From JANQMX01 sp965247175 (lineage in GTDB: Bacteria; Pseudomonadota; Alphaproteobacteria; Kiloniellales; DSM-21159), in NCBI GenBank assembly GCA_965247175.1, contig OZ252006.1:1798001-1862000 (forward strand): a stretch of DNA of 64,000 nucleotides, read 5' to 3'. Below are positions 62,707 through 64,000 of this stretch, one piece after another. How positions within the stretch are numbered: position 1 is the first letter of the stretch; the number at the start of each line of letters is the position of its first letter. The position numbers and the translations under genes were made by a program. The notes beneath the pieces are model-generated. The model made no database searches and was not told the origin of the DNA. It saw only the letters and a program-made list of their open reading frames with translations.

Positions 62707-63370
62707 CCTGCCTGCGCGGCCTGCGCTGGGACGAGCAGACTTCCTGGTCAGCCCTAGCAACCGCGATGCCGTCGCCTGGATCGATGCCTGGCCGGACTGG
62801 ACTGGCCGTTGCCTGGCGCTCGCCGGACCGCCGAGCAGCGGCAAGAGCCATCTGGCGGCGGTTTGGCAGGCTCGCAGCGCCGCAAAGTCTCTGCCCGTCG
62901 CGGCCTTGCAGGGCACGGAGCTGCCGAAGGAGTTTGATGGCGCAAGCCCGCTCCTGATCGAGGACATCGATCGCGTCATGGCCGGGCAGGACGCGGATGG
63001 CGGGCGTGAAGAGGCTCTGCTGCATCTCATCAACCTGGTCCAGCAGCAGGGCGGCGCTCTGCTGCTGACCGGTCGCCTGCCTCCAGCACGACTGGCCATC
63101 ACCCTTCCGGACCTCAGCTCTCGCCTGCGCGCTCTGCAGGTCGCGCAGCTCGGCGAGCCGGACGACGAGCTGCTTGCCGCTCTGTTGGCCAAGCACTTCG
63201 CCGACCGGCAAGTGCAGGTCCCCCAACAGGTGATCGCCTACCTTCTGCGCCGCATCGAACGCAGCGCCGCTGCCGCCGAGGCTGTTGCAGAGCAACTCGA
63301 CCGCGAAGCGCTGGCCCAGCAGCGGCCAATTACTTTGCCGCTGGTGCGCAGCTTGCTCGACGAGCTCTGA
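62684..63370 (+). CDS. hdaA: HdaA, DnaA-inactivation regulator (AAA+)
   Basis: 228-residue DnaA-related AAA+ protein that, with the beta clamp, stimulates DnaA-ATP hydrolysis to prevent re-initiation. The N-terminal QLTLDL (residues 4-9) is a clamp-binding motif. Walker A GPPSSGKSHLA (49-59) follows, and a Walker B-like LLIEDIDRVM is present. It overlaps the AI-2E gene by 23 bases. Position next to the permease and DUF2066 genes is usual in alphaproteobacteria. Confidence 0.88.
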   Translation: MTTQLTLDLPARPALGRADFLVSPSNRDAVAWIDAWPDWTGRCLALAGPPSSGKSHLAAVWQARSAAKSLPVAALQGTELPKEFDGASPLLIEDIDRVMAGQDADGGREEALLHLINLVQQQGGALLLTGRLPPARLAITLPDLSSRLRALQVAQLGEPDDELLAALLAKHFADRQVQVPQQVIAYLLRRIERSAAAAEAVAEQLDREALAQQRPITLPLVRSLLDEL

Positions 63371-63414
63371 CCGGCCACATCTTCGATAACGACAAAGCCC
63401 AAGGGGAGGACGAC

Positions 63415-64000
63415 ATGGACTTAGGGATCGCCGGACGCAAGGCGCTGGTGTGTGCCGCCAGCAAAGGACTGGGGCGGGCCTGCGCGGCACAGCTGGCCTC
63501 TGAGGGCGTGGAACTCGTCATCGTCGCGCGCACCGAAGGCCCGTTGATGGAAACGGCCGAGGCGCTGCGCAACGAGCACGGCGTCTCCGTGACGCCTATC
63601 GCCGCCGACATCACGACCGTGGAGGGGCGCGCCGCCGCCCTCGCCGCCTGCCCCGAGCCGGACATCCTGATCAACAACGCCGGCGGTCCGCCGCCGGGCG
63701 ACTTCCGAGACTGGGGCCGCGACCACTGGATCAGCGCCTTGGATGCCAACATGCTCACCCCCATCGCGCTCATTCAGGCGACCGTCGACGGCATGATCGC
63801 CCGGCGCTTCGGGCGCATCGTCAACATCACCTCTTCCGCGGTGAAGGCCCCGATCGACATCTTGGGCCTGTCCAACGGCGCCCGCGCCGGCCTCACCGGC
63901 TTTGTCGCCGGCGTGGCGCGCAAGACCGTGCAGCACAACGTGACGATCAACAATTTGCTGCCGGGCCCCTTCGAGACGGACCGGCTGCGCGGCAACATGC
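63415..64000 (+). CDS. Short-chain dehydrogenase/reductase family protein, 3' end missing
   Basis: SDR with an N-terminal Rossmann motif ALVCAASKGLGRA (classic GxxxGxG reads AASKGLG) and NNAGGPPPG. The catalytic positions differ from typical SDRs: after Ser140 (ITSS) the expected Tyr is Ser153 and the expected Lys is Arg157 (LSNGARAG). It may be a non-classical or inactive member. 195 residues are visible; the gene leaves the window at its right edge. The ATG at 63415 has GGGGAGG upstream. Confidence 0.88.
   Translation, partial: MDLGIAGRKALVCAASKGLGRACAAQLASEGVELVIVARTEGPLMETAEALRNEHGVSVTPIAADITTVEGRAAALAACPEPDILINNAGGPPPGDFRDWGRDHWISALDANMLTPIALIQATVDGMIARRFGRIVNITSSAVKAPIDILGLSNGARAGLTGFVAGVARKTVQHNVTINNLLPGPFETDRLRGNM

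Overview
The window is a high-GC chromosomal segment, by eye in the mid-60s % GC, from an alphaproteobacterium. Gene content and order suggest the Rhodospirillales/Kiloniellales side of the class. The pointers are the block ndk, small aa3-oxidase subunit IV, purN, purM, DUF2066 gene, AI-2E family permease and hdaA at the right end; a sulfite-reductase operon with DUF2849 and DUF934 genes; and an ABC-F gene beside a thioredoxin-reductase-like ferredoxin reductase. I see no rRNA, tRNA, CRISPR array or insertion sequence. The lineage is an inference, because no 16S or other marker was available.

Left part (0-13 kb): an enoyl-CoA hydratase fragment and thiE face pyrE. Next come a non-pyrrolysine MttB-family methyltransferase and, behind an AT-rich promoter and a structured leader, the assimilatory sulfite operon cysG, DUF2849, cysI, DUF934, [2Fe-2S] ferredoxin. 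A peptide-type solute-binding protein overlaps a MATE exporter. From 12.7 to 19.1 kb lies the histidine-utilisation cluster (hutF, hutI, hutG, hutU plus an ornithine-cyclodeaminase-like gene). hutH sits alone about 34 kb further on (52.7 kb), and no hutC was found.

Middle part (19-42 kb): many short, often divergent regulator/target units. These include an aminotransferase and its MocR-type regulator, formate-THF ligase, a membrane adenylate cyclase, dodecin, UspA, an extended IF-1, and a WYL regulator beside a perfect palindrome. A Rrf2/MarR pair shares a long inverted repeat. There is also a fluoroacetate-dehalogenase-like hydrolase coupled to a tartrate-dehydrogenase-like enzyme, two lipoproteins (DUF4410 and patatin) and a CoA-transferase pair.

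Accessory island (about 42-48 kb): a complete TauD-family dioxygenase gene is followed by higBA, a YciI gene and a truncated second copy of the same dioxygenase gene. An unrecognised protein and a lower-GC OLD-type ATPase/TOPRIM nuclease, a plausible anti-phage gene, come next.

Right part (48-64 kb): an FAD oxidoreductase, a perfect 27-bp-arm hairpin, a GcvA-like LysR gene and two small genes. One small gene (53 codons) is followed by a clear terminator. Then follow hutH, a ferredoxin-NADP reductase with a second ferredoxin very similar to the one in the cys operon, ABC-F, ndk, purMN, hdaA and a partial SDR gene.

How the genes may work together: the two ferredoxins and the reductase give a plausible NADPH-to-CysI electron path. 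HutF/HutG release formate that Fhs could charge onto tetrahydrofolate for PurN, and the MttB-like and FAD oxidoreductase genes fit methylated-amine or C1 metabolism. These links are inferences from context.
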